The notes under the pieces: generated by a model
The model's database searches: none
What the model was told of the DNA's origin: nothing
What the model saw: the letters and a program-made list of their open reading frames with translations, nothing else
In this document: one piece after another, positions 16,421 through 25,449 of the stretch
How the letters are laid out: every line of letters starts with the position of its first letter
Position numbering within the stretch: position 1 is the stretch's first letter
NCBI GenBank assembly: GCA_034435435.1
Contig: DAOTXN010000017.1
Coordinates: 1-36,416, forward strand
Direction: 5' to 3'
Length of the DNA stretch: 36,416 bases
From: DAOTXN01 sp034435435
GTDB lineage: Bacteria; Chloroflexota; Anaerolineae; S140-20
Position numbers and translations under genes: made by a program

Positions 16421-18346
16421 ATGTGTGGCATTTCCGGCCTGGCGAATCTCAAAAACCCCGTCTCGCTGGCGGGCTACTACCCGGCTCACCTGCGCCTGCG
16501 CCATCGCGGTCTGGACGACGAAGGGTTCTTCGTCTGCGCCGGAAACGAGACGCTCTACCGGGGCGACGACACGGTTCCCGATCTGGGCGCACTGCCGCAC
16601 ATCCGCGAGCTCAGCGCGGCTAACGTCGTCCTGGGCCACCGCCGGCTTTCGATCATCGACCTTTCCCCCGGCGGCCACCAACCGATGACCGACCGCACCG
16701 GCCGGTACACGATGGTCTACAATGGCGAAATTTACAACTATATCGAGCTGCGTCAGGAACTCTGCGCGTTGGGCCATCGTTTCGATACCCAATCCGACTC
16801 CCAAGTGCTGCTGGCGACGTTTGCCCAATGGGGGCCGGCCGGCTTGAACCGGCTGAACGGCATGTGGGCCGCCGCCATCTATGATTCTCAGGAACGGCGC
16901 CTGATCCTCAGCCGCGACCGTTTTGGCGTCAAGCCGCTGTATTATGCCCTCGTCGGCGACGCGCTGTATTTTGGCTCCGAGGTCAAATTTCTGCTGCCCT
17001 TTCTGCCCGCACTGCGCATGAACGAGCAGCGGGTGCTAGAGTACCTGGTCCAGAACGTAGTGGATCATCACGTCGAGACCATGTTCGCCGGCATCTGCCA
17101 GGTGTTGCCCGCCCACTATGCCACCTTTGACAAGGCCGGCCTGACGCAACACGCTTATTGGCATCTGCCCGACCAGCCGCTCAGTCCCACCCTGGATGAG
17201 GCGCGGGAGCGCCTGTACGAGCTGCTCACCTCGGCGGTGAGCCTGCGCTTGCGCAGCGACGTGCCCATCGGCTCGCTGCTCAGCGGCGGGCTGGACTCGA
17301 CCACCATCGTGTGTATCGTGCGCCAACTGCTCGACCGGCAGGCAGCCGCCAATACTTTTGACTTTTTCTCCGCCGTCTTTCACGAGGAGCAGTTCAGCGA
17401 GCGGCGCTACATCGAACACACAGTGGCGCAAACAGGCATGCCCATCCACTGGATTTACCCCGACCCGACCCAGTTGGTTGAAACGCTGCCCCGGCTGCTC
17501 CACCACCAGGAATTCCCCTTCCGCTCGCTGGCGGTCTACTCTCAATGGGAGATTATGCGCCACGTGCGCCAGACCCCGATCGTTGTCCTGCTCAACGGCC
17601 AGGGCAGCGACGAGATTTTCGCCGGTTACACCGCGCACTATTATGCGCTCATCGCCGAGTATCTGCGCCGGTTGCGTCCTGGCAAAGGCTGGCGCGAGAT
17701 GCGGGCGCTGCACCAGGCGCGTGAGATCACTCTGATCCGGGGATTCGCCAGCGCCCTGCGCGAGCTGCTCAAAGCCACACCCCTCCGCCAGTTGGCCCAC
17801 TATCGCCCCCTCCCATATCTCAATCGCCCCTATCATCCGGCCGAAGGATGGGAACGCCAGCGCGACATCTTTCAAGACGCGCTGGTGCGCAACCTGACCT
17901 TCAGCGCCTTGCCCGAATACCTGCGCTACGAAGACCGCAACAGCATGGCCTTTACACTAGAGTCGCGCCTGCCCTTTATGGATTATCGTCTGGTCGAGTG
18001 GGCCATGTCGCTGCCTGCCGAGTTAAAAATAAAAGGGGCAGTGAGCAAACGCGTCCTGCGCGAGATGGCCCGGCCGCTCATCCCGGCGGCGGTGGCCGGG
18101 CGCGAGGACAAGATGGGCTTTGTCTCGCCGCAGGAACAGTGGCAGCGCACTGTCCTGACTCCGGCCCTGGACGCCGTCTTTGCCCAAGATTTACAGGCCA
18201 TTTTTGCCTTTCTGAACGGCAGACGCGCTGCGGCAATTTATCGCCAGTACCAAAATGGGCGCAACGACAACTGGACCTGGGTCTGGCGGGTGGCCTGCCT
18301 GTTCTGGTGGTACCACGCCTGGTGGGAAGGCCAACATGTCGGGTGA
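16421..18346 (+). CDS. asnB: AsnB-like glutamine-dependent amidotransferase (asparagine synthase family)
   Basis: 641 aa from ATG 16421; the product starts MCGISGL, so Cys2 becomes the N-terminal nucleophile of the class II glutaminase domain (1 to about 200). Other glutaminase motifs: HRRLSIIDLSPGGHQPM and YNGEIYNYIELR. The synthetase domain has the PP-loop SGGLDS at 288-293. The frame is open upstream inside the flippase gene, but only this start gives the required Met-Cys. Enzymes of this family make asparagine or, in polysaccharide clusters (for example WbpS in Pseudomonas O-antigen loci), amidate uronic acids. Position between flippase and glycosyltransferases favours the second role, but sequence alone does not decide. 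Confidence 0.85.
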   Translation: MCGISGLANLKNPVSLAGYYPAHLRLRHRGLDDEGFFVCAGNETLYRGDDTVPDLGALPHIRELSAANVVLGHRRLSIIDLSPGGHQPMTDRTGRYTMVYNGEIYNYIELRQELCALGHRFDTQSDSQVLLATFAQWGPAGLNRLNGMWAAAIYDSQERRLILSRDRFGVKPLYYALVGDALYFGSEVKFLLPFLPALRMNEQRVLEYLVQNVVDHHVETMFAGICQVLPAHYATFDKAGLTQHAYWHLPDQPLSPTLDEARERLYELLTSAVSLRLRSDVPIGSLLSGGLDSTTIVCIVRQLLDRQAAANTFDFFSAVFHEEQFSERRYIEHTVAQTGMPIHWIYPDPTQLVETLPRLLHHQEFPFRSLAVYSQWEIMRHVRQTPIVVLLNGQGSDEIFAGYTAHYYALIAEYLRRLRPGKGWREMRALHQAREITLIRGFASALRELLKATPLRQLAHYRPLPYLNRPYHPAEGWERQRDIFQDALVRNLTFSALPEYLRYEDRNSMAFTLESRLPFMDYRLVEWAMSLPAELKIKGAVSKRVLREMARPLIPAAVAGREDKMGFVSPQEQWQRTVLTPALDAVFAQDLQAIFAFLNGRRAAAIYRQYQNGRNDNWTWVWRVACLFWWYHAWWEGQHVG

Positions 18347-19091
18347 AAAAATCTATCACTTTCACCGCCAGTCTATGACTTGTCAGGAAGCCCAGGCTTT
18401 CCTGGATCAGTATCGGCGTTCGATTCGCCGTAGTTTTGATCGCTATACGCGCATACTCCCTCACATTCCCTTTCACAGTTACGTGCTGGACTTTGGGTGT
18501 GGCTGGGGGACTTTTACCGAAATGATCCACCTGGAACGGCAATGCCGGGTAGATGGAATTGACCTTGATCCGGCTTCCATTCAGATCGCTTGTGACCTGG
18601 TGCGAGAAAAAGACGGACTTGCTTTCTCGGTGCGGCGCATCCAGGAACTCCTCGATGAGACCTACGACGTAGTGGTCAGCACCCAAGTCGCAGAGCACAC
18701 GCTGAACCCGGGCAATTACCTGCGCGAGTGTAACCGCGTGCTGCGGATGGGGGGCTATTTGATTATTTCGGCGCCCAATATTCTCACGCCGCGTTATTTC
18801 TTATCTATTCTGGGTCGTCGACCCGAAGAAAAATTCCGGGCCATTTCAAAAGCGAGCAAAAGCCAGCGTGACCGCACACGGGATCACGTACAGGCCTGGG
18901 ATCCCTCAACTTTTTGTCGGTTGCTGTCCAGTTTGGGCTTTGAATATGAAACCCACGAGTTTATGGAGGGAATCGCCCTGCCGTTCGGAAAATACTGGCG
19001 GCGTCCATGGGGGTTGCTCAGGCATTGGTCATATACCATGTTGTTCAAAATGCGCAAAGCCGAGTTTGTAGACATCGCGCCTGATGATTGA
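18336..19091 (+). CDS. Class I SAM-dependent methyltransferase
   Basis: 251 aa. ATG 18336 is chosen because GGAAGG (18325-18330) sits 5 nt upstream; it overlaps the end of the AsnB-like gene by 11 bp. SAM-binding motif I is VLDFGCGWGTFTEM, followed by VDGIDLDPASIQIA with the ribose-binding acid and VVVSTQVAEHTLNPGNYL as the motif IV region, typical of UbiE/Methyltransf_11-type enzymes. A probable role is O- or N-methylation of a glycan or lipid-linked intermediate; the substrate cannot be read from the sequence. It is followed after 9 nt by a GT4 glycosyltransferase. Confidence 0.82.
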   Translation: MSGEKIYHFHRQSMTCQEAQAFLDQYRRSIRRSFDRYTRILPHIPFHSYVLDFGCGWGTFTEMIHLERQCRVDGIDLDPASIQIACDLVREKDGLAFSVRRIQELLDETYDVVVSTQVAEHTLNPGNYLRECNRVLRMGGYLIISAPNILTPRYFLSILGRRPEEKFRAISKASKSQRDRTRDHVQAWDPSTFCRLLSSLGFEYETHEFMEGIALPFGKYWRRPWGLLRHWSYTMLFKMRKAEFVDIAPDD

Positions 19092-19100
19092 GAGGAGAGC

Positions 19101-20348
19101 ATGCGACGGGTACTCTTTATCGCCTACAATTTCCCCCCTCACGGCGGCGCCGGCGTCCAACGTAGCGTCAAGTTTGTCAAATACCTGCCCGAATTTGGCT
19201 GGCGCCCCCTGGTGCTGACCACCACGGCCGACGCCAGCCCGGTCCAGGATTCTACTTTGCTGAATGATGTCTCCGCCGATGTGCCTATCCGGCGTGTGCC
19301 AGGATTCAGCATTACCCGGCTTCAAGCGCGGCTCGCTCGCCATCGAATGGACAGGCTGGCGGTGGCGCTCAATCTATTATTACAAATCCCCGACCCCACC
19401 CGGTTTTGGGCGCGAAATACCCACGCCGCCATTTCGCAAATTGTCCAACGCGAAAAACCCCACGTCATCTACACCACCTCCGGTCCATATAGTAACCATC
19501 TGGTCGGGTTATGGGCGCGACGACGCTTTCACCTTCCCTGGCTGGCCGATTTCCGCGATCCCTGGAGCCAAAACTTGCTCATGCCTTATCTGCCGGGCTA
19601 CCGCGCCATCAACCGCCGCATGGAACGACAGGTGTTGGCCGAGGCCGACTGTGTGGCCTGCGTATCCCAACCCTGGTTGAGCGATCTACAAAAGAACCTG
19701 GGCCGGCAAGCGGAAAAATTTATCGTCCTCCCCAATGGTTACGATGAAACCGACGTGCAACCCTTGCCCCCGCCAACCCCAACCGAGCGCTTCACCCTGA
19801 CTCATCTGGGCAGCTTTTATCACAACCGCCGACCGGATGCCTTGATTCAAGCCATCCAGTTACTGATTCAAACCGGGCGCATTCCACAGTCTGAAATACG
19901 GGTTGTGTTTGTGGGCAAGAACGCCCGCCAACACGTCCCCGACACTCCACCTTTTGAGACGCACGATTACGTACCCCACAAAGAACTCGACCGGTTTCGG
20001 AACGAGACCAGCGCGTTTCTGCTGGTGCTCGCCACGTCGCCGGACAACGTGGGAAATTACAGCGGCAAGCTGTTCGAGTACCTCGCCTTGAACCGTCCCA
20101 TCCTGGGCGTCGCGCCGCCGGGGGGAGTCGCCGAGCAGCTCATCCACGCCACACGCACGGGCATCACAGCCAACGGAGATGTGAGCGCCATCGCCGACGC
20201 CGTAGAAGACTTGTTTCGCCAATACAAATCGGGCGCCGCCGACTGGAACCCAGACTGGACCATCATCCGCCAATACACCCGCCGCAACTTGACCGCCCGC
20301 CTGGCCGCCGAATTCAATCGCCTGGCAGACTCGGAGGCGGCGGTATGA
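19101..20348 (+). CDS. GT4-like glycosyltransferase
   Basis: 415 aa, GT-B fold. The start ATG 19101 follows a very good AGAGGAGAG (19091-19099). The N-terminal part opens with VLFIAYNFPPHGGAGVQR, the usual acceptor-domain loop of GT4 enzymes. ADFRDPWSQN and VLPNGYDE mark the inter-domain region, and the donor-binding domain has YSGKLFEYLALNRPILGVAPPGG with the EX7E-like acidic residues. No membrane segment is evident, so it is probably cytosolic or peripheral. It is likely to add one sugar to the lipid-linked glycan; donor and acceptor are unknown. It overlaps the next gene by ATGA. Confidence 0.85.
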   Translation: MRRVLFIAYNFPPHGGAGVQRSVKFVKYLPEFGWRPLVLTTTADASPVQDSTLLNDVSADVPIRRVPGFSITRLQARLARHRMDRLAVALNLLLQIPDPTRFWARNTHAAISQIVQREKPHVIYTTSGPYSNHLVGLWARRRFHLPWLADFRDPWSQNLLMPYLPGYRAINRRMERQVLAEADCVACVSQPWLSDLQKNLGRQAEKFIVLPNGYDETDVQPLPPPTPTERFTLTHLGSFYHNRRPDALIQAIQLLIQTGRIPQSEIRVVFVGKNARQHVPDTPPFETHDYVPHKELDRFRNETSAFLLVLATSPDNVGNYSGKLFEYLALNRPILGVAPPGGVAEQLIHATRTGITANGDVSAIADAVEDLFRQYKSGAADWNPDWTIIRQYTRRNLTARLAAEFNRLADSEAAV

Positions 20349-21499
20349 AACACGTGGTGATGCTCCTCTCCAACCCCTTCCGCCCTGACCCCCGCGTCGC
20401 GGGCGAAGCCCAGGCTCTGGCGCGGGCCGGCTATCGGGTGACGATTCTGTGCTGGGACCGCGCCGGCGAGCTTCCGTCCGCCGAATCGGTGAACGATTAC
20501 CGCGTGGAGCGCATCCAGACCGTTCGCACGGTCTACGGCGCCGGCGCCCGGCAAATCCTGCACACCCCCCGCTTCTGGCGGGCTGCCGCTGCGCGTGTGC
20601 GCGAGCTGCGCCCCGACGTGCTCCACTGCCACGACCTGGACACCCTCCCTATCGGCTGGCGGCTCAAAAAACAGACCCGCGCCAAACTGGTCTACGACGC
20701 CCACGAGGATTATCCGGCCATGATGACGCTCTATCTGCCTGGACCGATGGTGCGGGCGCTTTCGTGGCTGGAGCGACGCCTGTTGCGCCGGGTGGATTAC
20801 GTCATCACCGCCAGCGCCGTCTTTGCCGACAAGCTGCGAGCGCGCGGCGTGGCCCCGCTCGCCGCCATCGGCAACTATCACGACCTGGCCCCTTTTGACG
20901 CCGTCGGCGCGAACGACCCTGCGGCGGCGCGGACGGCGTTGGGATTGCCGCCGGACGATCTGGCGGTGGCCTACATCGGCGGCTTTTCCCACAACCGCGA
21001 GCTGCTGCCGCTCATCGAGGCCGCGCGCGGCCTGCCCGGTGTGCAGGCGCTGCTGTGGGGCGACGGCCACCAACGAGCCGCCGTCGAGGCCGCCGCCGCT
21101 CAAATACCCAATGTCCAATACCTGGGCTGGCTACCAGCGACCCAAGTTCCCCTCTATATGCGCATGGCCGACGTGATCTATTACTGCCTGCGGGCCGACT
21201 ATCCCGGCGCAGTCTATAACGCGCCCAATACGCTGGCGCAGGCCATGGCCGCCGGACGACCCATCATCGCCAACGACGTAGGCGACCTGGGGCGCATCGT
21301 GCGCGAAACCGGATGCGGTCTTCTCTTGCCAAAAGTAACGTCCGCCGCCATTCGAGAGGCGTTGGAGGCTTTACGCGACCCGGCCCTGCGGCGGCAGATG
21401 GGGGAGGCCGGTCGGAGGGCAGCTGAGACACATTACAACTCGACCACGTCCGCCGAGCATCTACAGCAGGTGTATGCGCACATCACCGGGAGAGATTGA
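20345..21499 (+). CDS. GT4-like glycosyltransferase
   Basis: 384 aa. Starts at ATG 20345 with GGAGG (20333-20337) 7 nt upstream and a 4-bp ATGA overlap. N-terminal domain: VVMLLSNPFRPDPRVAGEAQALARAGY, then DVLHCHDLDTLPIGW and DAHEDYPAMM. C-terminal domain: AYIGGFSHNRELLPL and a donor-binding region ending in NTLAQAMAAGRPIIANDVGDLGRIV. This matches the GT4 family (capsular and lipid-linked oligosaccharide synthesis); donor sugar unknown. The coding sequence includes CAAATACCCAATGTCC (21101-21116), which looks like a heptamer repeat but encodes an ordinary IPNVQYLGW loop. It ends 2 nt before the epimerase start. Confidence 0.85.
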   Translation: MKHVVMLLSNPFRPDPRVAGEAQALARAGYRVTILCWDRAGELPSAESVNDYRVERIQTVRTVYGAGARQILHTPRFWRAAAARVRELRPDVLHCHDLDTLPIGWRLKKQTRAKLVYDAHEDYPAMMTLYLPGPMVRALSWLERRLLRRVDYVITASAVFADKLRARGVAPLAAIGNYHDLAPFDAVGANDPAAARTALGLPPDDLAVAYIGGFSHNRELLPLIEAARGLPGVQALLWGDGHQRAAVEAAAAQIPNVQYLGWLPATQVPLYMRMADVIYYCLRADYPGAVYNAPNTLAQAMAAGRPIIANDVGDLGRIVRETGCGLLLPKVTSAAIREALEALRDPALRRQMGEAGRRAAETHYNSTTSAEHLQQVYAHITGRD

Positions 21500-21501
21500 G
21501 C

Positions 21502-22596
21502 TTGAAGATTCTAAACGTGGTGGGGGCCCGCCCCAATCTGATGAAAATCGCCCCATTGGTCGCAGAGATGCAGCGCCATTCTGAAATCGAGCAGACCCTG
21601 CTCCACACCGGCCAGCACTATGACGACAAAATGTCACAGGTCTTTTTTGACGAGCTGGGCATCCCCCGCCCCGACATCTACCTGGGCGTCGGCTCCGGCT
21701 CGCACGCCGAGCAGACCGCCCGCGTGATGCTCGCGTTCGACAAGGTGCTGCTGGCCGAGCGCCCCGACGTGATCGTGGTTGTGGGCGACGTCAATTCGAC
21801 GCTGGCCTGCGCCATCACCGCCGCCAAGCTGGGGACGCCGGTGGCTCACGTGGAGGCCGGTCTGCGCAGCTTTGACCGCACCATGCCGGAAGAAATCAAC
21901 CGCATCGTCACCGACGCGCTCTCGGATTTTCTGTTCACCACCTCGCGCGACGCCGACGAAAACTTGATCCGCGAAGGCGTTGCGGCGGAAAAGATATTTT
22001 TCGTGGGCAACGTGATGATTGACACGTTGCTGCAACATCGCGCCCGCGCCGCCCAACTGCGCACCTCGGCCCGCTTTGGGCTTGAGCCGGGCCATTATGC
22101 GCTGCTGACGCTGCACCGACCGTCCAACGTAGACGTGCCGCAGGTCTTTTCCGGTATCTTTGCTGCTCTGGCCATTATCCAGCGCGATGTGCCTATTTTA
22201 TTTCCGGCCCACCCCCGCACCGTCAAGCGCATGGCCGAGTTTGGCTTTGACGAGCAACTGCGGGCCACCCCCGACCTGCGCATCGTTGAGCCATTGGGCT
22301 ATCTGGAATTCCTCGACCTGATGATGCATGCCCAATTGGTGCTGACGGACTCGGGCGGTATTCAAGAAGAGACCACCATCTTGGGTGTTCCCTGTCTGAC
22401 CCTGCGCGAAAACACCGAACGGCCGGTCACGCTTATCGAGGGCACCAACACGCTGGTCGGCGCCGACCCGGCCCGCATCGTCGCCGAGGCCCGGCGCATC
22501 CTGGCTGGCGAGACCAGAATCGGGCGTGTACCAGAACTGTGGGATGGCCGCGCGGCGGAACGTATCGTCGCTGTCTTGCGGGAGAAACTAGCATGA
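21502..22596 (+). CDS. wecB: Non-hydrolysing UDP-GlcNAc 2-epimerase
   Basis: 364 aa. Start chosen at TTG 21502, because GGGAGAG (21488-21494) lies 7 nt upstream; the TTG at 21496 is only 1 nt from it. The product then opens MKILNVVGARPNLMKIAPL. Interconverts UDP-GlcNAc and UDP-ManNAc. Seen: LLHTGQHYDDKMS, VVGDVNSTLACA, AHVEAGLRSFDRTMPEEINR, LLTLHRPSNVD and LTDSGGIQEETTILGVPCLTLRENTERPVTL; these cover the catalytic Asp, Glu and His region of WecB. It is followed by a second paralogous epimerase with an ATGA overlap. Confidence 0.9.
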   Translation: MKILNVVGARPNLMKIAPLVAEMQRHSEIEQTLLHTGQHYDDKMSQVFFDELGIPRPDIYLGVGSGSHAEQTARVMLAFDKVLLAERPDVIVVVGDVNSTLACAITAAKLGTPVAHVEAGLRSFDRTMPEEINRIVTDALSDFLFTTSRDADENLIREGVAAEKIFFVGNVMIDTLLQHRARAAQLRTSARFGLEPGHYALLTLHRPSNVDVPQVFSGIFAALAIIQRDVPILFPAHPRTVKRMAEFGFDEQLRATPDLRIVEPLGYLEFLDLMMHAQLVLTDSGGIQEETTILGVPCLTLRENTERPVTLIEGTNTLVGADPARIVAEARRILAGETRIGRVPELWDGRAAERIVAVLREKLA

Positions 22597-23651
22597 AGAT
22601 ACTGTCGGTTGTCGGCGCCCGTCCTCAATTCATCAAAGCCGCCCCGGTCAGCCGGGCGCTCCGGCAGACAGTTCACGAGGTGCTGGTTCATACCGGTCAG
22701 CACTATGATTACGGCATGTCGGCGGTCTTTTTCGACGAGCTGGGCATACCCGAACCCGACTATAACCTGGGCATCGGCTCCGGCGTCCACGGTTGGCAGA
22801 CCGGGCAGATGCTCATACGCATCGAGGAGGTATTGCTAAAAGAGCGGCCCAATTGGGCGCTGGTCTACGGCGATACCAACTCGACCCTGGCCGGGGCGCT
22901 GGCGGCGGTCAAGCTCCACATCCCAGTGGCCCACGTCGAAGCCGGCTTGCGCAGCTTTAACCGCGCTATGCCAGAGGAGCACAACCGCGTGCTGACCGAC
23001 CACGCCGCCGACTTGCTCTTCTGTCCCACCCAGACCGCCGTGGACAACCTGGCCCGCGAGGGCATCGTCAATGGGGTGCACCTGGTGGGTGACGTGATGT
23101 ACGACGCCCTCTTGCACAACGTCGCGCTGGCCGAGCAGCGCTCCGGCGTGCTCGCGCGTTTAGGGCTTTCACCCGGCCATTACGCCCTCGCCACGCTGCA
23201 CCGCCCGGCCAACACCGACGACCCGGCTCGACTGGGCGCGATCCTCGCCGCGCTGGAAGAAATCGGCCAGGAGTACCCGGTCGTCTTTCCTGTCCACCCC
23301 CGCACCCGCCAGCGCCTCCCTCAATATCCAATATCTAATGTCCAACTCACCGAACCCGTCGGCTATCTGGACATGCTTGTCCTGGAAAAAAATACCCGCC
23401 TGATCCTCACTGACTCGGGCGGCGTGCAAAAGGAGGCTTATCTCTTTGGCGTACCGTGCCTCACCCTGCGCGACGAGACCGAGTGGGTCGAGACGGTGGA
23501 AGCCGGCTGGAATCTCCTGGTGGGGGCCGACCGCGCCGCTATCGTCCGCGCCGCCCGCGAGTTTCGCCCACCGGGGTCGCCGTCGCCCCTCTTTGGAGAT
23601 GGACGCGCCAGCCAGCGGATCGCAGCGATGCTGATGAGACAGAGGTCTTGA
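22593..23651 (+). CDS. Second UDP-GlcNAc 2-epimerase family protein (WecB/WbpI-like)
   Basis: 352 aa from ATG 22593 (ATGA overlap; GGGAG at 22580-22584). Opens MKILSVVGARPQFIKAAPVSRALR, with LVHTGQHYDYGMSAVFFDELG, LVYGDTNSTLAGALAAVKLHIPVAHVEAGLRSFNRAMPEEHNRV and LTDSGGVQKEAYLFGVPC. The fold and active-site region match the first epimerase, but motifs such as RPQFIKAAP and PEEHNRVLTD differ. The QFIKAAPVSRAL and GVQKEA forms are those I associate with the WbpI-like group acting on N-acetylated uronates, so it may have a different substrate; this is inference. Two tandem, non-identical epimerases suggest two different products, not redundancy. Part of the C-terminal half (23322-23342) is built from heptamer units. 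Confidence 0.85.
   Translation: MKILSVVGARPQFIKAAPVSRALRQTVHEVLVHTGQHYDYGMSAVFFDELGIPEPDYNLGIGSGVHGWQTGQMLIRIEEVLLKERPNWALVYGDTNSTLAGALAAVKLHIPVAHVEAGLRSFNRAMPEEHNRVLTDHAADLLFCPTQTAVDNLAREGIVNGVHLVGDVMYDALLHNVALAEQRSGVLARLGLSPGHYALATLHRPANTDDPARLGAILAALEEIGQEYPVVFPVHPRTRQRLPQYPISNVQLTEPVGYLDMLVLEKNTRLILTDSGGVQKEAYLFGVPCLTLRDETEWVETVEAGWNLLVGADRAAIVRAAREFRPPGSPSPLFGDGRASQRIAAMLMRQRS
23322..23342 (+). repeat. Heptamer tandem repeat in the second epimerase gene
   Basis: Units CAATATC, CAATATC and TAATGTC run in tandem, with a degenerate CAACTCA after them. They encode the QYPISNVQ segment, which sits in a variable loop just before EPVGYLD. Similar 7-bp units occur at 801, 32541 and 34786. Confidence 0.5.
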
Positions 23652-23655
23652 TCCA

Positions 23656-24888
23656 ATGCGCGTTCTCTATCTCTCTCAATACTTCCCCCCCGAAGTCGGC
23701 GCCACCCAAACCCGCGCCTACGAGATGGCCTCCGGCCTGCTCCGCGCCGGACATCAGGTTACGGTGCTGACCGAAGTTCCCAACCACCCCGAAGGGATCA
23801 TCCGCCCAGAGTATCGCGGGTGCTTTTGGATGCGCGACGCGCTGGACGGCATCGGCGTGATCCGCGTGTGGGTTAAAACCTCGCCGGTCAAAACCATGCG
23901 CACCCGCATGGCGTTCTATCTGAGTTTCATGTTCAACGCCACGTTGGCGGGGTTGGCCCTGGCCCGTGGGCGCTATGACGTGATTTACGCTACCTCCCCA
24001 CCGTTGTTCGTCGGTGGGGCCGCGCTGGCCTTGAGTTACCTGCGACGCATCCCGCTGGTCTTTGAGGTGCGCGACCTGTGGCCGGAATCAGCCGTGGCGC
24101 TGGGTGAGCTGCACAATCCGCGCTTCATCCGCTGGGCCACCCGCCTGGAACAAGCCTGCTACCGCCGCGCCCGGCGGGTCGTCGTCGTCACCCAGGGCAT
24201 TCACGACCGCCTGCTCGAGCGGGACATCCCCCCGGTCAGGCTGGCCCTCATCCCTAACGGCGCAAATACCGACCTGTTCCGCCCCCAGCCGGAGGCCGGG
24301 CAGGCCGTGCGACGCGAGTTGGGCCTGCCCGACCAATTCCTGGTCATCTATGCCGGCGTCCACGGCATCGCCCAAGGGTTGGAGACAGTGCTGGAGGCCG
24401 CCCAACTTCTTGCAGACCGGCCTGACATCCATTTCCTGATGATTGGGGATGGCCCCTGCAAAGCCGATCTGCTCAAGCGGAAAGAGGCGTTGGCTCTGCC
24501 CAATCTCATCATGCTGGATGCGCAACCGCGCGAGCGTATCCCTGCCTACCTCTCCGCCGCCGACGTAGCCCTGGCCCCCCTGCGCAAACTGGAGCTTTTC
24601 AAGGGGGCGCTGCCCTCGAAAATCTTTGATGCCTGGGCCTGCGAATGCGCCACCATTGTGGGTATGGAGGGAGAGGCCCGGCGCATCCTGGAACAGGCCC
24701 AGGCAGGGGTGTATGTGGAGCCGGAGTCGCCGCTGGCGCTGGCCGCCGCCGTCGAAGCACTGGCTGCGGATCGCGCCCGCTGCCGTGAGTATGGGGTCAA
24801 CGGTCGCCGCTTTGTCGAACAGCACTATTCCCGCCAGGCCCAGGCCCGGCAACTGGAACAGCTCCTGCGCACCATCCTCGCCGGGTAG
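23656..24888 (+). CDS. GT4 glycosyltransferase, WbuB-like
   Basis: 410 aa, starting at ATG 23656 after AGAGG (23641-23645). Opens MRVLYLSQYFPPEVGATQTRA with EVPNHPEGIIRPEYRG, a segment typical of WbuB/WcaI-type GT4 enzymes. Next come PLVFEVRDLWPESAVALGEL and ALIPNGANTDLF. The donor domain contains FKGALPSKIFDAWACECATIVGMEGEARRI. WbuB-type enzymes add N-acetyl-fucosamine, but that specificity cannot be assumed here. It is the last gene of the first operon; a separate promoter follows at 24905. Confidence 0.87.
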   Translation: MRVLYLSQYFPPEVGATQTRAYEMASGLLRAGHQVTVLTEVPNHPEGIIRPEYRGCFWMRDALDGIGVIRVWVKTSPVKTMRTRMAFYLSFMFNATLAGLALARGRYDVIYATSPPLFVGGAALALSYLRRIPLVFEVRDLWPESAVALGELHNPRFIRWATRLEQACYRRARRVVVVTQGIHDRLLERDIPPVRLALIPNGANTDLFRPQPEAGQAVRRELGLPDQFLVIYAGVHGIAQGLETVLEAAQLLADRPDIHFLMIGDGPCKADLLKRKEALALPNLIMLDAQPRERIPAYLSAADVALAPLRKLELFKGALPSKIFDAWACECATIVGMEGEARRILEQAQAGVYVEPESPLALAAAVEALAADRARCREYGVNGRRFVEQHYSRQAQARQLEQLLRTILAG

Positions 24889-24904
24889 CCGAATCGTCGA
24901 GATG

Positions 24905-24913
24905 TGCTATAAT
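24905..24913 (+). promoter_or_regulatory. Extended -10 promoter for the mntA-hepT module
   Basis: TGC followed by TATAAT (24905-24913) gives a perfect -10 hexamer with the TG extension, 17 nt after the GT4 stop. No good -35 is visible, which fits an extended -10 promoter. Expected start is near 24920, about 40 nt before the mntA ATG. Confidence 0.65.
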
Positions 24914-24960
24914 AGCCTTTATTGGGGCAGTCGCCTCCATCCTCGTTTTTGCAGGAACAG

Positions 24961-25449
24961 ATGACACCAGCAGCGAGAGAGGACATCCATCAGGTGTTTC
25001 AGTTGGCCGACCTGGTCGCTTTCCTGAGCACACAGCCAGACGTGGCGGCGGCCTACCTCTTTGGCTCGCTGGCCGAAGGACGGGCTGCGCCCCGCTCCGA
25101 CGTGGATATCGCCATCCTGCTGGGCGGCGACCCCGACTCGGACCGGATATGGGAGCGCCGATTCGCCTTGTGGGATGCGCTAGAGCGCTTCACCGACCGC
25201 GAGCTAGATGTGGTGATTCTCAACCAGTCGCCGCCGCTCCTGCAGAACCAGGTACTTAAACACGGCCGGCTGCTCTACGAGGGCGACCGCGCGGCGCGGG
25301 TCGAATTCGAGGTGCGGGCGGGCAAGATTTACGCCGATTTGAAGCCGATGTACGATTTTCATACTTGTGATCTGCTACAAAAAATAAAGGAGGTGGGCCT
25401 TGGAGGACGCCGACGCCGTCGTCGCCGAACGCCTGCGGCTGCTGGCTGA
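24961..25449 (+). CDS. mntA: MntA-like antitoxin, MNT nucleotidyltransferase
   Basis: 162 aa. ATG 24961 is preferred, with AGGA (24953-24956) 4 nt upstream; an upstream in-frame TTG at 24922 is almost at the predicted transcription start. The minimal nucleotidyltransferase motif GSLAEGRAAPRSDVDI has G35-S36 and the metal-binding pair D47/D49, with a third acid at D83 (ELDVVIL). MNT antitoxins neutralise HEPN toxins by transferring AMP to a conserved Tyr. The C-terminus ends in seven arginines (GGRRRRRRRT) because the last 50 bp overlap the start of hepT in another frame. This tail may be non-functional. Confidence 0.88.
   Translation: MTPAAREDIHQVFQLADLVAFLSTQPDVAAAYLFGSLAEGRAAPRSDVDIAILLGGDPDSDRIWERRFALWDALERFTDRELDVVILNQSPPLLQNQVLKHGRLLYEGDRAARVEFEVRAGKIYADLKPMYDFHTCDLLQKIKEVGLGGRRRRRRRTPAAAG
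25387..25394 (+). promoter_or_regulatory. Near-perfect Shine-Dalgarno that fixes the hepT TTG start
   Basis: AAGGAGGT lies 5 nt before TTG 25400. It is the strongest ribosome-binding site in the window and lies inside mntA, so hepT is translated independently of, and overlapping, the antitoxin gene. This makes the rare TTG start convincing. Confidence 0.75.

Noticed and set aside
21101..21121. CAAATAC-CCAATGT-CCAATAC as another heptamer repeat
   Set aside because: The units are imperfect and encode a standard IPNVQYLGW loop of GT4 enzymes, so chance is enough.
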